Positions 26,001 to 35,174 are shown, numbered from the stretch's first letter. The stretch is 64,000 nt of DNA from Paenisporosarcina macmurdoensis (GCF_042658845.1 NZ_JBHSRI010000002.1:62001-126000); one strand, 5' to 3'. Translations and numbers: made by a program. The notes: generated by a model not told the origin, from the letters alone.

Positions 26001-27020
26001 ATGGAAAATATTTTAGAAGTCCGGAACTTAAAAACATATTTTTATACGGATGGGAAAGAGATTCCTGCCGTCGATGGTGTGTCCTTCGAAATTAGACAAG
26101 GGGAAACTCTTGGAATTGTGGGTGAATCGGGGAGTGGTAAAAGTATAACTGCACTCTCCTTACTTAAACTTATACCACAACCACCTGGGAAAATAATTGA
26201 TGGTGAAATTATTTTCAAAGGTGAAAATATATTAGATTACAATGATAAGCAAATGAGAAAATTACGGGGCAATCAAATTTCAATGATCTTTCAAGAACCC
26301 ATGACATCTTTGAATCCAGTGTTTACAGTAGGCAATCAGATTGTTGAAGTTCTAGTTTTACATCGAAATTTATCGAATAAACAGGCTAGGAAAAAGGCTA
26401 TTGAAATGCTAGAACTTGTAGGTATTCCATTAGCATCAAAGCGTATAGATGAATACCCTCATCAATTATCCGGTGGTATGAGGCAACGTGTAATGATTGC
26501 GATGTCCTTAGCGTGTGATCCGGCATTACTTATTGCTGATGAACCAACAACTGCACTTGATGTGACTACACAAGCTCAAATTCTAGATTTAATGAATAAT
26601 TTAAAAACTAAATTTAATATGTCTACACTACTTATTACACATGATCTTGGAGTAGTTTCTGAATCAGCAGACAGAGTAGCAGTTATGTATTTAGGTAGAA
26701 TCGTTGAATATGCTGATGTAGATGCATTTTTTGAAAATCCATTACATCCATATTCGATAGGGTTATTGAATTCGATTCCAAGCATGTTTAAAGATGTTAA
26801 TCGACTAGACCCTATACCAGGGCAAGTACCCCACCCAACTGAGCTGAAAAAAGGATGCCGTTTCCAAACTAGATGTCCTCATGCAATGAAGATATGTGTC
26901 GAAGAGGAACCGGATTTAATACCAGTTGAAAACAAGAGTGTAAGATGCTGGATGTACACAAATAGATACAAAGAACTGGAGGGGGAAGAATGGGACCATT
27001 ACTCCAAGTTGAAGGTTTAA
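26001..27020 (+). CDS. Oligopeptide ABC transporter ATPase (DppD/OppD type)
   Basis: This 339-aa ATPase has Walker A GESGSGKS, signature LSGGMRQRVMIAMSLA, Walker B LLIADEPTTALD and the oligopeptide-specific C-terminal cluster CRFQTRCPHAMKIC. AGGAGGG precedes the ATG. It overlaps the DppF-like gene by 31 nt and pairs with it to drive peptide import. Confidence 0.94.
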   Translation: MENILEVRNLKTYFYTDGKEIPAVDGVSFEIRQGETLGIVGESGSGKSITALSLLKLIPQPPGKIIDGEIIFKGENILDYNDKQMRKLRGNQISMIFQEPMTSLNPVFTVGNQIVEVLVLHRNLSNKQARKKAIEMLELVGIPLASKRIDEYPHQLSGGMRQRVMIAMSLACDPALLIADEPTTALDVTTQAQILDLMNNLKTKFNMSTLLITHDLGVVSESADRVAVMYLGRIVEYADVDAFFENPLHPYSIGLLNSIPSMFKDVNRLDPIPGQVPHPTELKKGCRFQTRCPHAMKICVEEEPDLIPVENKSVRCWMYTNRYKELEGEEWDHYSKLKV

Positions 27021-27985
27021 AAAAGTGGTTTTCCATCAACGACTCAAAACTTTTTAGAGGTGAAAAACACTTTGTAAAAGCAGTAGACTTTATTGATTTT
27101 TCAATTGAAAAGGGTGAGACGCTTAGTCTAGTCGGAGAATCTGGTTGTGGAAAATCGACGACCGGTAGAGCTGTTCTTCGTCTGATTGAAGGTACTGAGG
27201 GAAAAGTAGTTTTAGATGGAGTAAATCTTTATAGTTTGAAATCTAATGAATTAAAGAAATTACGTAAAGACATGCAAATAGTATTCCAAGATCCATACGC
27301 GTCATTAAATCCTAGACTAAAAGTTAGACAGATTATTGAGGAACCAATGACAATTCATACAAATTTGACGAAGAAAGAACGTACGGAGAAAGTGAAACAA
27401 ATTATGACTGATGTAGGTCTAAATATTATGTATCTTGACCGATATCCTCACCAATTTTCCGGCGGTCAAAGGCAAAGAATCGGGATAGCTAGAGCACTTG
27501 CAGTTGAACCGAAACTTATTATCATGGACGAACCGGTGTCAGCTCTAGATGTGTCCGTACAAGCACAAGTCTTAAATCTGATTCAAGACTTACAAGAAAA
27601 ATATGGATTAACATATTTATTTATTACTCATAACTTAAGTGTTGTTAAACATATCTCTGACAGAGTTGCTGTTATGTACTTAGGGAAAATTGTGGAAATA
27701 GGTAACAAAGCATCTTTTTTTGAAACCCCATTACATCCATATTCACAAGCACTAATTAGTGCAATACCAGAGACAAATCGGACTTTAAAACGGGAACGTA
27801 TTCTACTTAAGGGAGATATCCCAAGTCCAGTTGACCCACCTGAAGGATGTCGTTTTAATACTAGGTGTCCATTTGTTATGGATATATGTAAAATATTAGA
27901 GCCACCTTTAACCCTATTAAAAGAAGATCATTATGCAGCTTGTCATTTATATACAGAAGGGATAGGAGACATTGGGAAATTATGA
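26990..27985 (+). CDS. Oligopeptide ABC transporter ATPase (DppF/OppF type)
   Basis: This 331-aa ATPase has GESGCGKST, LKKLRKDMQIVFQDPYASLN, signature FSGGQRQRIGIARAL, Walker B LIIMDEPVSALD and the Cys cluster CRFNTRCPFVMDIC. The start ATG lies inside the end of the DppD-like gene after GGGGGAAG. It overlaps the following oxidoreductase by 14 nt, tying the enzyme to uptake. Confidence 0.94.
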   Translation: MGPLLQVEGLKKWFSINDSKLFRGEKHFVKAVDFIDFSIEKGETLSLVGESGCGKSTTGRAVLRLIEGTEGKVVLDGVNLYSLKSNELKKLRKDMQIVFQDPYASLNPRLKVRQIIEEPMTIHTNLTKKERTEKVKQIMTDVGLNIMYLDRYPHQFSGGQRQRIGIARALAVEPKLIIMDEPVSALDVSVQAQVLNLIQDLQEKYGLTYLFITHNLSVVKHISDRVAVMYLGKIVEIGNKASFFETPLHPYSQALISAIPETNRTLKRERILLKGDIPSPVDPPEGCRFNTRCPFVMDICKILEPPLTLLKEDHYAACHLYTEGIGDIGKL

Positions 27986-29114
27986 TGTAATTATAATAGG
28001 GGCGGGTATTATCGGTTGTTCAATTGCCCACTTCTTAACTAAAAATGATTGTAATAATGTTCTTGTCATTGACAAGGGAGGTATTGCCTCTGACGTCACG
28101 GGGATATGTCCTGGAGGAATCAGACAGCAATGGGGAACTGAAATAAATTGTGTAATGTCACGGGAGTCCACAAAGTTTTTCCGTGCGATAAATGATCATT
28201 TAAATCCTGAATATGAAATAAAATTTAGAGAAGTTGGCTATTTATATACATTCCATTCTGAAAAAGCATTAGAAAATTATAAGGAAAGTGTAAAATTACA
28301 AAACAGTTTAGGTATTCCGACTAAAATATTAACTCCTGATGAGGTTAGTAATATAGTTCCTGGTATCAATAAGGAAAGCTTCATTGCCGCATCTTTTTGT
28401 GAGTCGGATGGCTTTGCTGATGACGCTTATCACGTGGCCAATAGTTTTGCATTAAGCGCAAAACGAAAAGGTGTTACTTTTATTAGTGACGAAGTGGAGA
28501 ATTTCGAAATGGTTGATGGGAAAATTGTAGGGGTGAAGTGTAAAAATCGAGGATTAATTAAGTCGAAAAAAGTAGTAAATGCAGCTGGTCTTGGTTCTAA
28601 AAAATTAGCCGAAACAGCAGGTGTGGACTTACCCATTGAGTTTGAGACAAGACGTATTCTTTATACAAATCGAATCGAAGAACGATTGCTTGAACCACTA
28701 TTAGTTAGTTTTGAAAAAGGTTTTGCCGCGAAGCAACTAACAGATGGCACTTTGTATTGTAGCTATATTGGTAATGACCTTGAATCTAACTACTCAATGT
28801 TCGATTTTCAATTAAAAGCTGCAGAAGTAGGTATGGAACTTTTTCCACCACTAGAACAAGTCGAATTCAGAACCCATATTGACGGAACTTATGACAGTAC
28901 GCCAGATCATCAGGCAATTCTAGGAGGAGTGGATGGTATAGAAGGGTACTATCAAGCTGTTGGTATGAGTGGACACGGATTTATGATGTCTCCAGCAATT
29001 GGAGAGGCTGTTGCAGCCATAGTAGTTGGGGTTGAGCCAGCAATAAATATTTCATCATTAAATTTCCGCCGCTTCCAAAATAATAAATTAATTAAAGAAC
29101 CTAGCATCGTATAA
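27972..29114 (+). CDS. FAD-dependent amine/amino-acid oxidoreductase (DAO family)
   Basis: This 380-aa protein starts with the dinucleotide-binding motif DVIIIGAGIIGCSIAHFL. CPGGIRQQWG and a C-terminal YYQAVGMSGHGFMMSPAIG flavin loop are typical of the DAO family (sarcosine oxidase, glycine oxidase, D-amino-acid dehydrogenase, opine oxidase subunits). The start is TTG 27972 with AGGAG 5 nt before, overlapping the ATPase stop. It probably oxidises an N-substituted or D-amino acid released from the imported compounds. I cannot choose among these substrates. Confidence 0.9.
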   Translation: MGNYDVIIIGAGIIGCSIAHFLTKNDCNNVLVIDKGGIASDVTGICPGGIRQQWGTEINCVMSRESTKFFRAINDHLNPEYEIKFREVGYLYTFHSEKALENYKESVKLQNSLGIPTKILTPDEVSNIVPGINKESFIAASFCESDGFADDAYHVANSFALSAKRKGVTFISDEVENFEMVDGKIVGVKCKNRGLIKSKKVVNAAGLGSKKLAETAGVDLPIEFETRRILYTNRIEERLLEPLLVSFEKGFAAKQLTDGTLYCSYIGNDLESNYSMFDFQLKAAEVGMELFPPLEQVEFRTHIDGTYDSTPDHQAILGGVDGIEGYYQAVGMSGHGFMMSPAIGEAVAAIVVGVEPAINISSLNFRRFQNNKLIKEPSIV

Positions 29115-29132
29115 AATCAAGGAGGCTATTAA

Positions 29133-29609
29133 ATGACAATAATTGAAATTGAATTCCCAAATCATAATGTTGTAGTTAAGGCTGAATTATTAGAACAACA
29201 GGCACCTGGCACAACTGAAGGAATAAAAAAAATATTATCGAAAGACAGACATGAAACCACTGGAAAACATGCCATTTATACAGGGAAAGAAATAAGTGTT
29301 CAACTTCCAGAAGAGTTTTGTGAAGAAAGTGGCTTGGGCGGAGATATTAAAGAAAATCTAACATGCTTTCCCCAACCGGGAGATATATTATTTACATACT
29401 TACCCGCATTTGCTTGGGGAGGAGTACCTTCTCAAATATTTGATATAGGTATCTTTTATGGCAAGGATGCAAGGACATTTTTCCCTATGGGATGGCTACC
29501 AGGAAATCTATTTGCCAGAGTAATTCCTGAAGATCTTGAAAAGCTAGCTAGAATGGGTCAGGAAATACTTCTAACTGGTCAACAAAAACTAATTTTTCAG
29601 ATTAAATAA
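29133..29609 (+). CDS. DUF3830-like protein (cyclophilin-like fold)
   Basis: This 158-aa soluble protein has no signal peptide. GDILFTYLPAFAWGG near residues 90-104 and FFPMGWLPGNLFARV near 119-133 resemble DUF3830, a family with a predicted cyclophilin-like fold whose members neighbour amidohydrolases and amine-oxidising enzymes. AAGGAGG precedes the ATG. It is the last operon gene, 18 bp after the oxidoreductase. Its function is unknown; a role in processing the same substrate is inference. Confidence 0.75.
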   Translation: MTIIEIEFPNHNVVVKAELLEQQAPGTTEGIKKILSKDRHETTGKHAIYTGKEISVQLPEEFCEESGLGGDIKENLTCFPQPGDILFTYLPAFAWGGVPSQIFDIGIFYGKDARTFFPMGWLPGNLFARVIPEDLEKLARMGQEILLTGQQKLIFQIK

Positions 29610-29642
29610 AAGCACTGGGAGTAAATTCCCAGTGCTTTTATT
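29610..29642. terminator. Bidirectional terminator
   Basis: AAAAGCACTGGGA / TTCCCAGTGCTTTT around a GTAAA loop lies between the convergent DUF3830 gene and the aminotransferase. Confidence 0.93.
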
Positions 29643-30772
29643 TAGGTCAATGTTTTTGGTAATAAAAATTTAATAGTATCGAGAGCCCTAATGATATCGT
29701 CTTCGTTGTTGTAAATATGAGGTGCTAGTCGAATGACATCTTTCCTAGCTGATAATATGAATCCTTTATCTCGTAATAATTGTTCCATTAAGCTGGAGTT
29801 TCCACAGTAAATAGCAGTTGATGGGCCTTTGTTTTCTATTGAAATTGGGCTATGCAATTGTAATCCTCGGTTCAATGCTTCTTGGACTGTAAAATTCGAT
29901 AAAGTAATGAGTCTTTCCTCGATGGTATCCATCCCGATAGATAAAATGTAGTCAAGAGCGGCATTAGCAACATACCCGTTAATTACAGGGGGAGTACCTG
30001 TGTTAAACCTTTGTGCACTCTCGCCATATTCAAGGCGACTGAATTGAAAACTAAAGATATCTTTTTGTCCAAACCAACCAATGGTCGATGGTTCAAGCGA
30101 TTCTGCCAATTCTTTTTTTACATACATGAAAGCAATTCCAGGAATACCGAGTAAATATTTTTGCATTCCAGCAACAAGAATGTCAATATTATCTCTTTTT
30201 ACATCAATCGAAACACTACCTGCAGATTGATATGCGTCAACGAAAAGCAGAGATCCCTTTGCATGAACAATTTTTGAAATCGCTTTCAGATCTTGTTTGA
30301 ATCCATTATAAAATGAAACATGTGGTATACAAGTAATTGCGGTGTCTTCGGTTACATATGTTTTATAATGATCGATTGGTATAATATTATCTTCACTGGG
30401 TATGAACTTGACATTAAAATTTTGTCTTTTCTGCTGTGCTAATATGGATTGACCTATACAAGGAAAATCCATTTCTGTGGTAACCACCTCTTTACCAGAA
30501 AGGGGTAATGCGTGTAAGATAGATGATATACAATCTGAGACAGATCCAAGAATTGCCACCTCTGAAGGATTGCAGTTAATTAAGGCAGCAAACTTTGCTT
30601 TTGCTAAATTTGTAATCTCCATCCAACGCTCCCAGTCCATGCCTGATTCTACCAAACTCTTTTGATAATCTTCTAAAGATGAAAGGACTTGTTTAGACAT
30701 AGCACTTTGAGAACAACTTGAAAGCATCGTTTTGTGTTCTAAAATAGGGAAATCGTTACGATAATTTTTCAT
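29642..30772 (-). CDS. Class V aminotransferase-fold PLP enzyme
   Basis: This 376-aa protein has VDAYQSAGS (the PLP-ring Asp) and GMQKYLLGIPG (the Schiff-base Lys). Relatives include cysteine desulfurase-like, isopenicillin-N-epimerase-like and kynureninase-like enzymes. The start ATG is preceded by AAAGGAAG. It is divergent from the Crp/Fnr gene with 34 bp between them, and convergent with the peptide operon. A role in converting an amino acid released by that operon is likely but unproved. Epimerase, lyase or transaminase activity cannot be told apart. Confidence 0.88.
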   Translation of the reverse strand: MKNYRNDFPILEHKTMLSSCSQSAMSKQVLSSLEDYQKSLVESGMDWERWMEITNLAKAKFAALINCNPSEVAILGSVSDCISSILHALPLSGKEVVTTEMDFPCIGQSILAQQKRQNFNVKFIPSEDNIIPIDHYKTYVTEDTAITCIPHVSFYNGFKQDLKAISKIVHAKGSLLFVDAYQSAGSVSIDVKRDNIDILVAGMQKYLLGIPGIAFMYVKKELAESLEPSTIGWFGQKDIFSFQFSRLEYGESAQRFNTGTPPVINGYVANAALDYILSIGMDTIEERLITLSNFTVQEALNRGLQLHSPISIENKGPSTAIYCGNSSLMEQLLRDKGFILSARKDVIRLAPHIYNNEDDIIRALDTIKFLLPKTLT

Positions 30773-30806
30773 TAAAAACTTCCTTTCGAAATGAGGTATT
30801 AGTGAT

Positions 30807-31496
30807 ATGGACGAACATTTAAAAGAACTTGAAATTTTAAATCCTTGGTTCGATAATCTTCCGTATCAGTGGGAAAATCTTAACAGCTACGGTTCTGTTA
30901 TTACCTATAAAAAAAACCAAACAATCTTCCATCAAAATGATCATGGCGAGTATATTTACATGGTTGAAAAAGGGCGAGTGAGACTTTTTCTTGTTTCTCC
31001 TAACGGTGAAGAAAAAGCACTAACGATCATCGGAAAGAACGGAATACTCGGCGAATGCTCACTAAGCCAAGATTCTAAGTACTCAACAAGTGCTATCTGT
31101 GCTTCTGATGTTGTTATGAGAAGAATCACAAGAAAAGATTTCATCTCATTTATTTCAAAAGAACCGGAATTCATACTCCAAACTCTAGATTTAATTACAA
31201 GGAAATACCGGTTACTGTGCATGCAATCACTCCAACTGAGCTATATGAAATCCCTCCCTAGAATATGTGACCTTCTAATTCAACTCTCTCTTAAATATTC
31301 AGAAAATTTAGATAATAATAGAGTTCGATTAACAATTCAATTTACCCAACAAGAGATGGCAAATCTACTTGGTACGACACGTATAACAGTGGCTAAGAAT
31401 ATGAAATGGCTAGAGAATAATGATTATATTATAAAAGAAGGTAAGTATTACATTATAAATGATATTAGAGAATTAAATGAATTAACAAATGATTAG
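30807..31496 (+). CDS. Crp/Fnr-family transcriptional regulator
   Basis: This 229-aa protein has an N-terminal cyclic-nucleotide-binding-like beta barrel (GEYIYMVEKGRVRLFLVSPNG) and a C-terminal winged helix (QQEMANLLGTTRITVAKNMK) of the Crp group. No Fnr-type N-terminal Cys cluster is seen, so oxygen sensing through Fe-S is unlikely. It is divergent from the aminotransferase gene. The palindrome TGTAAA-N4-TTTACA at 16112 and at 31538 is the likely target, linking it to the peptide operon. The effector is unknown. Confidence 0.9.
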   Translation: MDEHLKELEILNPWFDNLPYQWENLNSYGSVITYKKNQTIFHQNDHGEYIYMVEKGRVRLFLVSPNGEEKALTIIGKNGILGECSLSQDSKYSTSAICASDVVMRRITRKDFISFISKEPEFILQTLDLITRKYRLLCMQSLQLSYMKSLPRICDLLIQLSLKYSENLDNNRVRLTIQFTQQEMANLLGTTRITVAKNMKWLENNDYIIKEGKYYIINDIRELNELTND

Positions 31497-31537
31497 CAGG
31501 TACTAATATGATTGTATTAAACTTTTGGGAATGTTGA

Positions 31538-31553
31538 TGTAAAATAGTTTACA
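31538..31553. promoter_or_regulatory. Second Crp/Fnr-type palindrome
   Basis: TGTAAAATAGTTTACA repeats the half sites and spacing of 16112-16127. It lies 42 bp after the regulator gene and about 360 bp before the next gene, so its target promoter is not clear. Confidence 0.6.
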
Positions 31554-31610
31554 TCCTACTTTATTATTTTGAGTAGTTTACTTTGCAAGTTAATAAATAG
31601 GAGAAAGTGA

Positions 31611-31642
31611 GCGACTGAATTTGTATCTTCAGCCGCTTCTAT
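31611..31642 (+). terminator. Terminator-like hairpin of the conserved-loop family
   Basis: GCGACTGAA / TTCAGCCGC (one mismatch) with loop TTTGTATC is followed by TTCTATTTAT. It resembles the hairpins at 8083, 36234, 43315 and 63312 in loop as well as stem. The rest of 31497-31911 shows no gene. Confidence 0.6.
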
Positions 31643-31911
31643 TTATGGCCGATTAGTTTTAATGGGGTATGTGTTTAATTCTAAAGTTGAATAAAGGAAT
31701 ATTAAGGAAGATATCACACTTAGAAAGCTTAGCAAAGCGGTAATGATGGTTCCAAACGTGATATTAAAAGCAAGTAGATCGGCTGAATCACTTCAACTAA
31801 CTCTTGATCCCTCCAATCAAAAAGCACTATTCTGTCGTTAGCCGAAATGGTGTAGAGTATTAGAGGGCATATTGTGTCTGGATAAACAATGAAAAGGGAG
31901 TTTGGAATGGC

Positions 31912-32391
31912 ATGACAGGGAAAACACACATCATAGGCGGTTTGGCAGCAAGTCTTGCGTTTGCACAGGTTACAAGTTATGATCCAGTACTTTTAGTGGG
32001 GGCTGGCGTTATTGGCGCGGTGCTTCCGGATATTTGCCATGGTGGCAGTAAAATTGGACGGGCATTTCCAGTGGTGTCGAAAGTGATTAATAAGATTTTC
32101 GGACACCGTTCATTTACACATAGTTTGTTGTTTTTAGTGTTAATTGCAGTTTTTATGGATTCATTTGTAACAAATGAAGCGGTAATAGCAGGAATCTTAG
32201 TGGGAATGGGTAGCCATTTGGTTTTAGATATGGCAACTAAAAATGGCATTAAATTATTGTTTCCATTGACGATTAGAGTACGTTTTCCTATTACGACAAG
32301 AACTGGTGGAACTGTGGAGCATGTAGTGTTGACCGCATTATCACTTCTTTCCGTGTATTTTGGGTACGAAGCATTTGGGTACTACTTATAG
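31912..32391 (+). CDS. YdjM-type membrane-bound metal-dependent hydrolase
   Basis: This 159-aa protein has MTGKTHIIGGLAAS at the start, GHRSFTHSLLFL at about residues 64-75 and GSHLVLDM at about 99-106. These give the His/Asp pattern of the YdjM/DUF457 family of predicted membrane hydrolases, with about four helices. GGGAG lies 11 nt before the ATG. Its last 11 codons reappear as a fragment at 33785, showing that the tandem duplication of the next gene started inside it. The substrate is unknown. Confidence 0.85.
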   Translation: MTGKTHIIGGLAASLAFAQVTSYDPVLLVGAGVIGAVLPDICHGGSKIGRAFPVVSKVINKIFGHRSFTHSLLFLVLIAVFMDSFVTNEAVIAGILVGMGSHLVLDMATKNGIKLLFPLTIRVRFPITTRTGGTVEHVVLTALSLLSVYFGYEAFGYYL

Positions 32392-32410
32392 ATGATAAAA
32401 CATAAGGTTA

Positions 32411-32448
32411 TTAAGAGTTGCTGAAATTTCATGTTCAGCTTCTTTTTT
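32411..32448 (+). terminator. Terminator after the YdjM-like gene
   Basis: GCTGAA / TTCAGC with an ATTTCATG loop is followed by TTCTTTTTTT. A near copy at 33865 arose with the tandem duplication. Confidence 0.75.
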
Positions 32449-32645
32449 TGTGGGTAAAATGTCCAGTTTATAATTTCTGGGTAATAGGTATAAAGGTTCT
32501 AATAATCTGGCAATTGATACATTATGGCTCTATTGCTTTATAGTTAATATGGAAGCATTAGGCGAATTTGGAATTTAATTAACAGGAACGATAAGTAATC
32601 CCCATTCGGTTTGCTTTCAAAAAATTAATGGAGGTTTTGTAGTTG

Positions 32646-33710
32646 ATGAAATGGAAAAGAATGATAGCTTTGTCTGCCTTGTCTTTGTCATTAGTTTTAC
32701 CTTTGTCTGCGGAAGCAGCTGGTAGCTTTTCTGACGTGGGACCGCGTTTTGAGGAAGAAATTGAGTATTTAACCTCTCGGAATATTACGAAGGGTTACAG
32801 TAATGGGACTTTCGGAGTTAATAAGCCTGTCACAAGAGGAGAAGCTGTAACGATGATTGTCAGAGAACTTGGTATTCCTATTGACGGTGCACCAAATCCT
32901 GGATTTACAGATTTTAAAAGTGGTGACGGATTTTATACACAAGTAGCTCATGCCGTTAAGCATGGCATTATTCAAGGAAAGGTTGCTGAGGATGGATCTC
33001 GCTATTTTGATCCAAAAGGGTCGTTGTCTCGTTCTGAAATGGCTATCATTTTAGCAGGTGCATATGACATTCCGCTTGATCGTTTTGATGTTGGCTTTAA
33101 GGATGTATCATCCACAATGTCATCAAAACCAGCAATTAATGCAGTGGCAAATGGTGGAGTGACATTTGGCTATGAAGATGGAACGTTTAGACCGTATGCC
33201 TCAATTACTCGTCAAGAATTCGCAGCCATGTTGTCTAGAACTTTGAGCAATGACTTCAATCCAATGGGAATGGAATTTGTTCATTATGATGAGGATACTC
33301 TTCAAAGAGTGGACGTTAATTGGCTGACTGCACAGGAATTGGATGGAATGGAAAAAGAACTTTTCGATATCATCAATGGTGTGCGAAAAAATAAAGGGTT
33401 TCAGCCACTTAAGTTAAACGAACGTTTTCAAGAAATGGCTGGACTAAAAGCGAGAGCCTCAGCCCGATATCCATTTGAAGAGTATGTTATGCAAACGGAT
33501 TTCTATGAAGTCATGTATGGTGAAAAGTTGACTGTGGAGTATAAACAAAGATATTCAAGTGGATCAGTAGAGTCTGCGTTTAGGGATGTCTCCACAAAAT
33601 CTATGAATGTACCCTATGCCTTTGAAGCTGCTCAGAAAGAACTTGGCATTGGAGTGGCACAACAAATGGATGGAACATTTATTTGGGTACTGAACTTCGT
33701 TTATGAATAA
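32646..33710 (+). CDS. Secreted SLH-domain protein with CAP/SCP-like C-terminus (copy 1)
   Basis: ATG 32646 has GGAGG 11 nt before it; the paralogue at 34100 has a similar layout, which supports this start over a TTG 3 nt earlier. The protein has 354 aa. A signal peptide ends near AEAA. Three SLH repeats follow (FSDVGPRFEEEIEYL with GYSNGTFGVNKPVTRGEA; KGSLSRSEMAIIL; GYEDGTFRPYASITRQEFA), which bind pyruvylated cell-wall polymers. The C-terminal part (LFDIINGVRKNKGFQPLKL to GTFIWVLNFVYE) resembles a CAP/SCP domain, but the usual His/Glu site is not obvious. The protein is surface-anchored; its role is unknown. Confidence 0.88.
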   Translation: MKWKRMIALSALSLSLVLPLSAEAAGSFSDVGPRFEEEIEYLTSRNITKGYSNGTFGVNKPVTRGEAVTMIVRELGIPIDGAPNPGFTDFKSGDGFYTQVAHAVKHGIIQGKVAEDGSRYFDPKGSLSRSEMAIILAGAYDIPLDRFDVGFKDVSSTMSSKPAINAVANGGVTFGYEDGTFRPYASITRQEFAAMLSRTLSNDFNPMGMEFVHYDEDTLQRVDVNWLTAQELDGMEKELFDIINGVRKNKGFQPLKLNERFQEMAGLKARASARYPFEEYVMQTDFYEVMYGEKLTVEYKQRYSSGSVESAFRDVSTKSMNVPYAFEAAQKELGIGVAQQMDGTFIWVLNFVYE

Positions 33711-33722
33711 GTTTGATTATCA

Positions 33723-33752
33723 AAAGGACTTCCAAAAAGGGAGTTCTTTTGT
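33723..33752 (+). terminator. Terminator after SLH copy 1
   Basis: AAAGGACTTCC / GGGAGTTCTTT pair around an A-rich loop and are followed by a T-run. The second copy has the same hairpin at 35175. Confidence 0.75.
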
Positions 33753-33784
33753 TTTGAAAATAGTTTGCACTTCTTTTCATGTAA

Positions 33785-33817
33785 TTTGGGTATGAGGCAT
33801 TTGGTTTCTGCTTATAA
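33785..33817 (+). pseudogene. Fragment of the YdjM-like gene 3' end
   Basis: Eleven codons read FGYEAFGFCL and stop; the intact gene at 31912-32391 ends FGYEAFGYYL and stop. The fragment marks the left end of a tandem duplication that produced the second SLH gene. Confidence 0.8.
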
Positions 33818-33864
33818 GTTGCTAAATATAATATTTCATTAGATGTGATTAAACATAAGGGTAA

Positions 33865-33900
33865 TAAGAGTTGCTGAACTTGCATATTCAGCTTCTTTTT
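33865..33900 (+). terminator. Duplicated terminator between the SLH genes
   Basis: GCTGAA / TTCAGC with a CTTGCATA loop and TTCTTTTTTTT is homologous to 32411-32448 and was carried along in the duplication. Confidence 0.7.
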
Positions 33901-34099
33901 TTTGCGGGTAAAATCACCATTCCGAAAATTAAAAAATAGGTATATAATTTTAAATATTCTGAAAATTGATACTAAAAGTGTTTATTGATCTATAGTTAAT
34001 ATGGAAGCATTAGGTGTAATTGGATTTTAATTTACAGGAACTGCTAGTAATCCCCATTTGTATGACTTCAAAAACAATTATAATGGAGGTTTGTATTAG

Positions 34100-35161
34100 A
34101 TGAAATGGAATAGAAAGATTGCTTTGGCTGCTTTTTCTTTGTTGTTGGTTTTCCCGTTGTCTACAGAAGCAGCTGGTAGCTTTTCTGATGTGGGACCGCG
34201 TTATTCGGAGATTGAGTATTTAGTATCTCGGAATATAACGAAGGGTTATAGCAATGGAACTTTCGGGGTTAATGATCCTGTCACAAGAGGAGCAGCCGTT
34301 ACGATGATTGTCAGAGAACTAGGTATTCGTATGGATGGTGCTCCGGATCCTGGATTTACAGATTTTAAACGTGGTGACGGATTTTATACAGAAGTAGCGC
34401 ATGCAGTTAAACATGGCATTATCCAAGGCAAGGTTGCTGCGGATGGAACTCGCTATTTTGATCCAAAAGGGTCGTTGTCTCGTTCTGAAATGGCTATCAT
34501 TTTAGTTGGTGCATACGACATACCGCTTGATCGCTTTAATGTTGGATTTAAAGATGTATCTACCAACATGTCATCAAAACCTGCCATTAATGCGATTGTA
34601 CAAGGTGGAATCGCATATGGCTATGGAGATGGCACGTTTAAACCATATGCATCTATTATTCGACAAGAATTTGCCGCTATGTTGGCTCAAACTTTGAGTA
34701 ATGAGTTCAATCAAAGAGGGATGGAATTTGTTCATTATGATGAAGATACCCTTCTAAGAGTGGACGTTAATTGGCTTACTGCTCAGGAATTGGACGGAAT
34801 GGAAGAAGAACTATTCGGTAAAATCAATAGTGTCCGTACAGAAAAAGGTTTACAGCCACTTAAGTTAAGCGAACGATTTCAAGAAATGGCTGGACTAAAA
34901 GCGAGAGCTTCAGCACGATACCCTCATGAAGATTATGTTATGCAAACGAATTTCTATGAAGTCATGTATGGTGAGAAGTTGAATGTGGAGTATAGAGAAA
35001 GATATGCGGGTGGATCAGTAGAGTCTGTCATGAAGTCTGTTTCCACAAAATTCATGAATATACCTAATGCTTTTGAAGCTACTCAGAAGGAACTTGGCAT
35101 TGGAGTGGCACAACAAATGGATGGTACATTTATTTGGGTACTGAACTTCGTGTACGAATAA
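34100..35161 (+). CDS. Secreted SLH-domain protein with CAP/SCP-like C-terminus (copy 2)
   Basis: This 353-aa tandem paralogue of 32646-33710 has the same signal peptide, three SLH repeats and C-terminal domain. It lacks one residue in the first SLH repeat (GPRYSEIEYL against GPRFEEEIEYL). GGAGG lies 10 nt before the ATG. The leader also matches (ATATGGAAGCATTAGG and AGTAATCCCCATT occur before both genes), so both may share regulation. Divergence is spread over the whole gene, so the duplication is not very recent. Confidence 0.88.
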   Translation: MKWNRKIALAAFSLLLVFPLSTEAAGSFSDVGPRYSEIEYLVSRNITKGYSNGTFGVNDPVTRGAAVTMIVRELGIRMDGAPDPGFTDFKRGDGFYTEVAHAVKHGIIQGKVAADGTRYFDPKGSLSRSEMAIILVGAYDIPLDRFNVGFKDVSTNMSSKPAINAIVQGGIAYGYGDGTFKPYASIIRQEFAAMLAQTLSNEFNQRGMEFVHYDEDTLLRVDVNWLTAQELDGMEEELFGKINSVRTEKGLQPLKLSERFQEMAGLKARASARYPHEDYVMQTNFYEVMYGEKLNVEYRERYAGGSVESVMKSVSTKFMNIPNAFEATQKELGIGVAQQMDGTFIWVLNFVYE

Positions 35162-35174
35162 GTTTAATCGTCGA

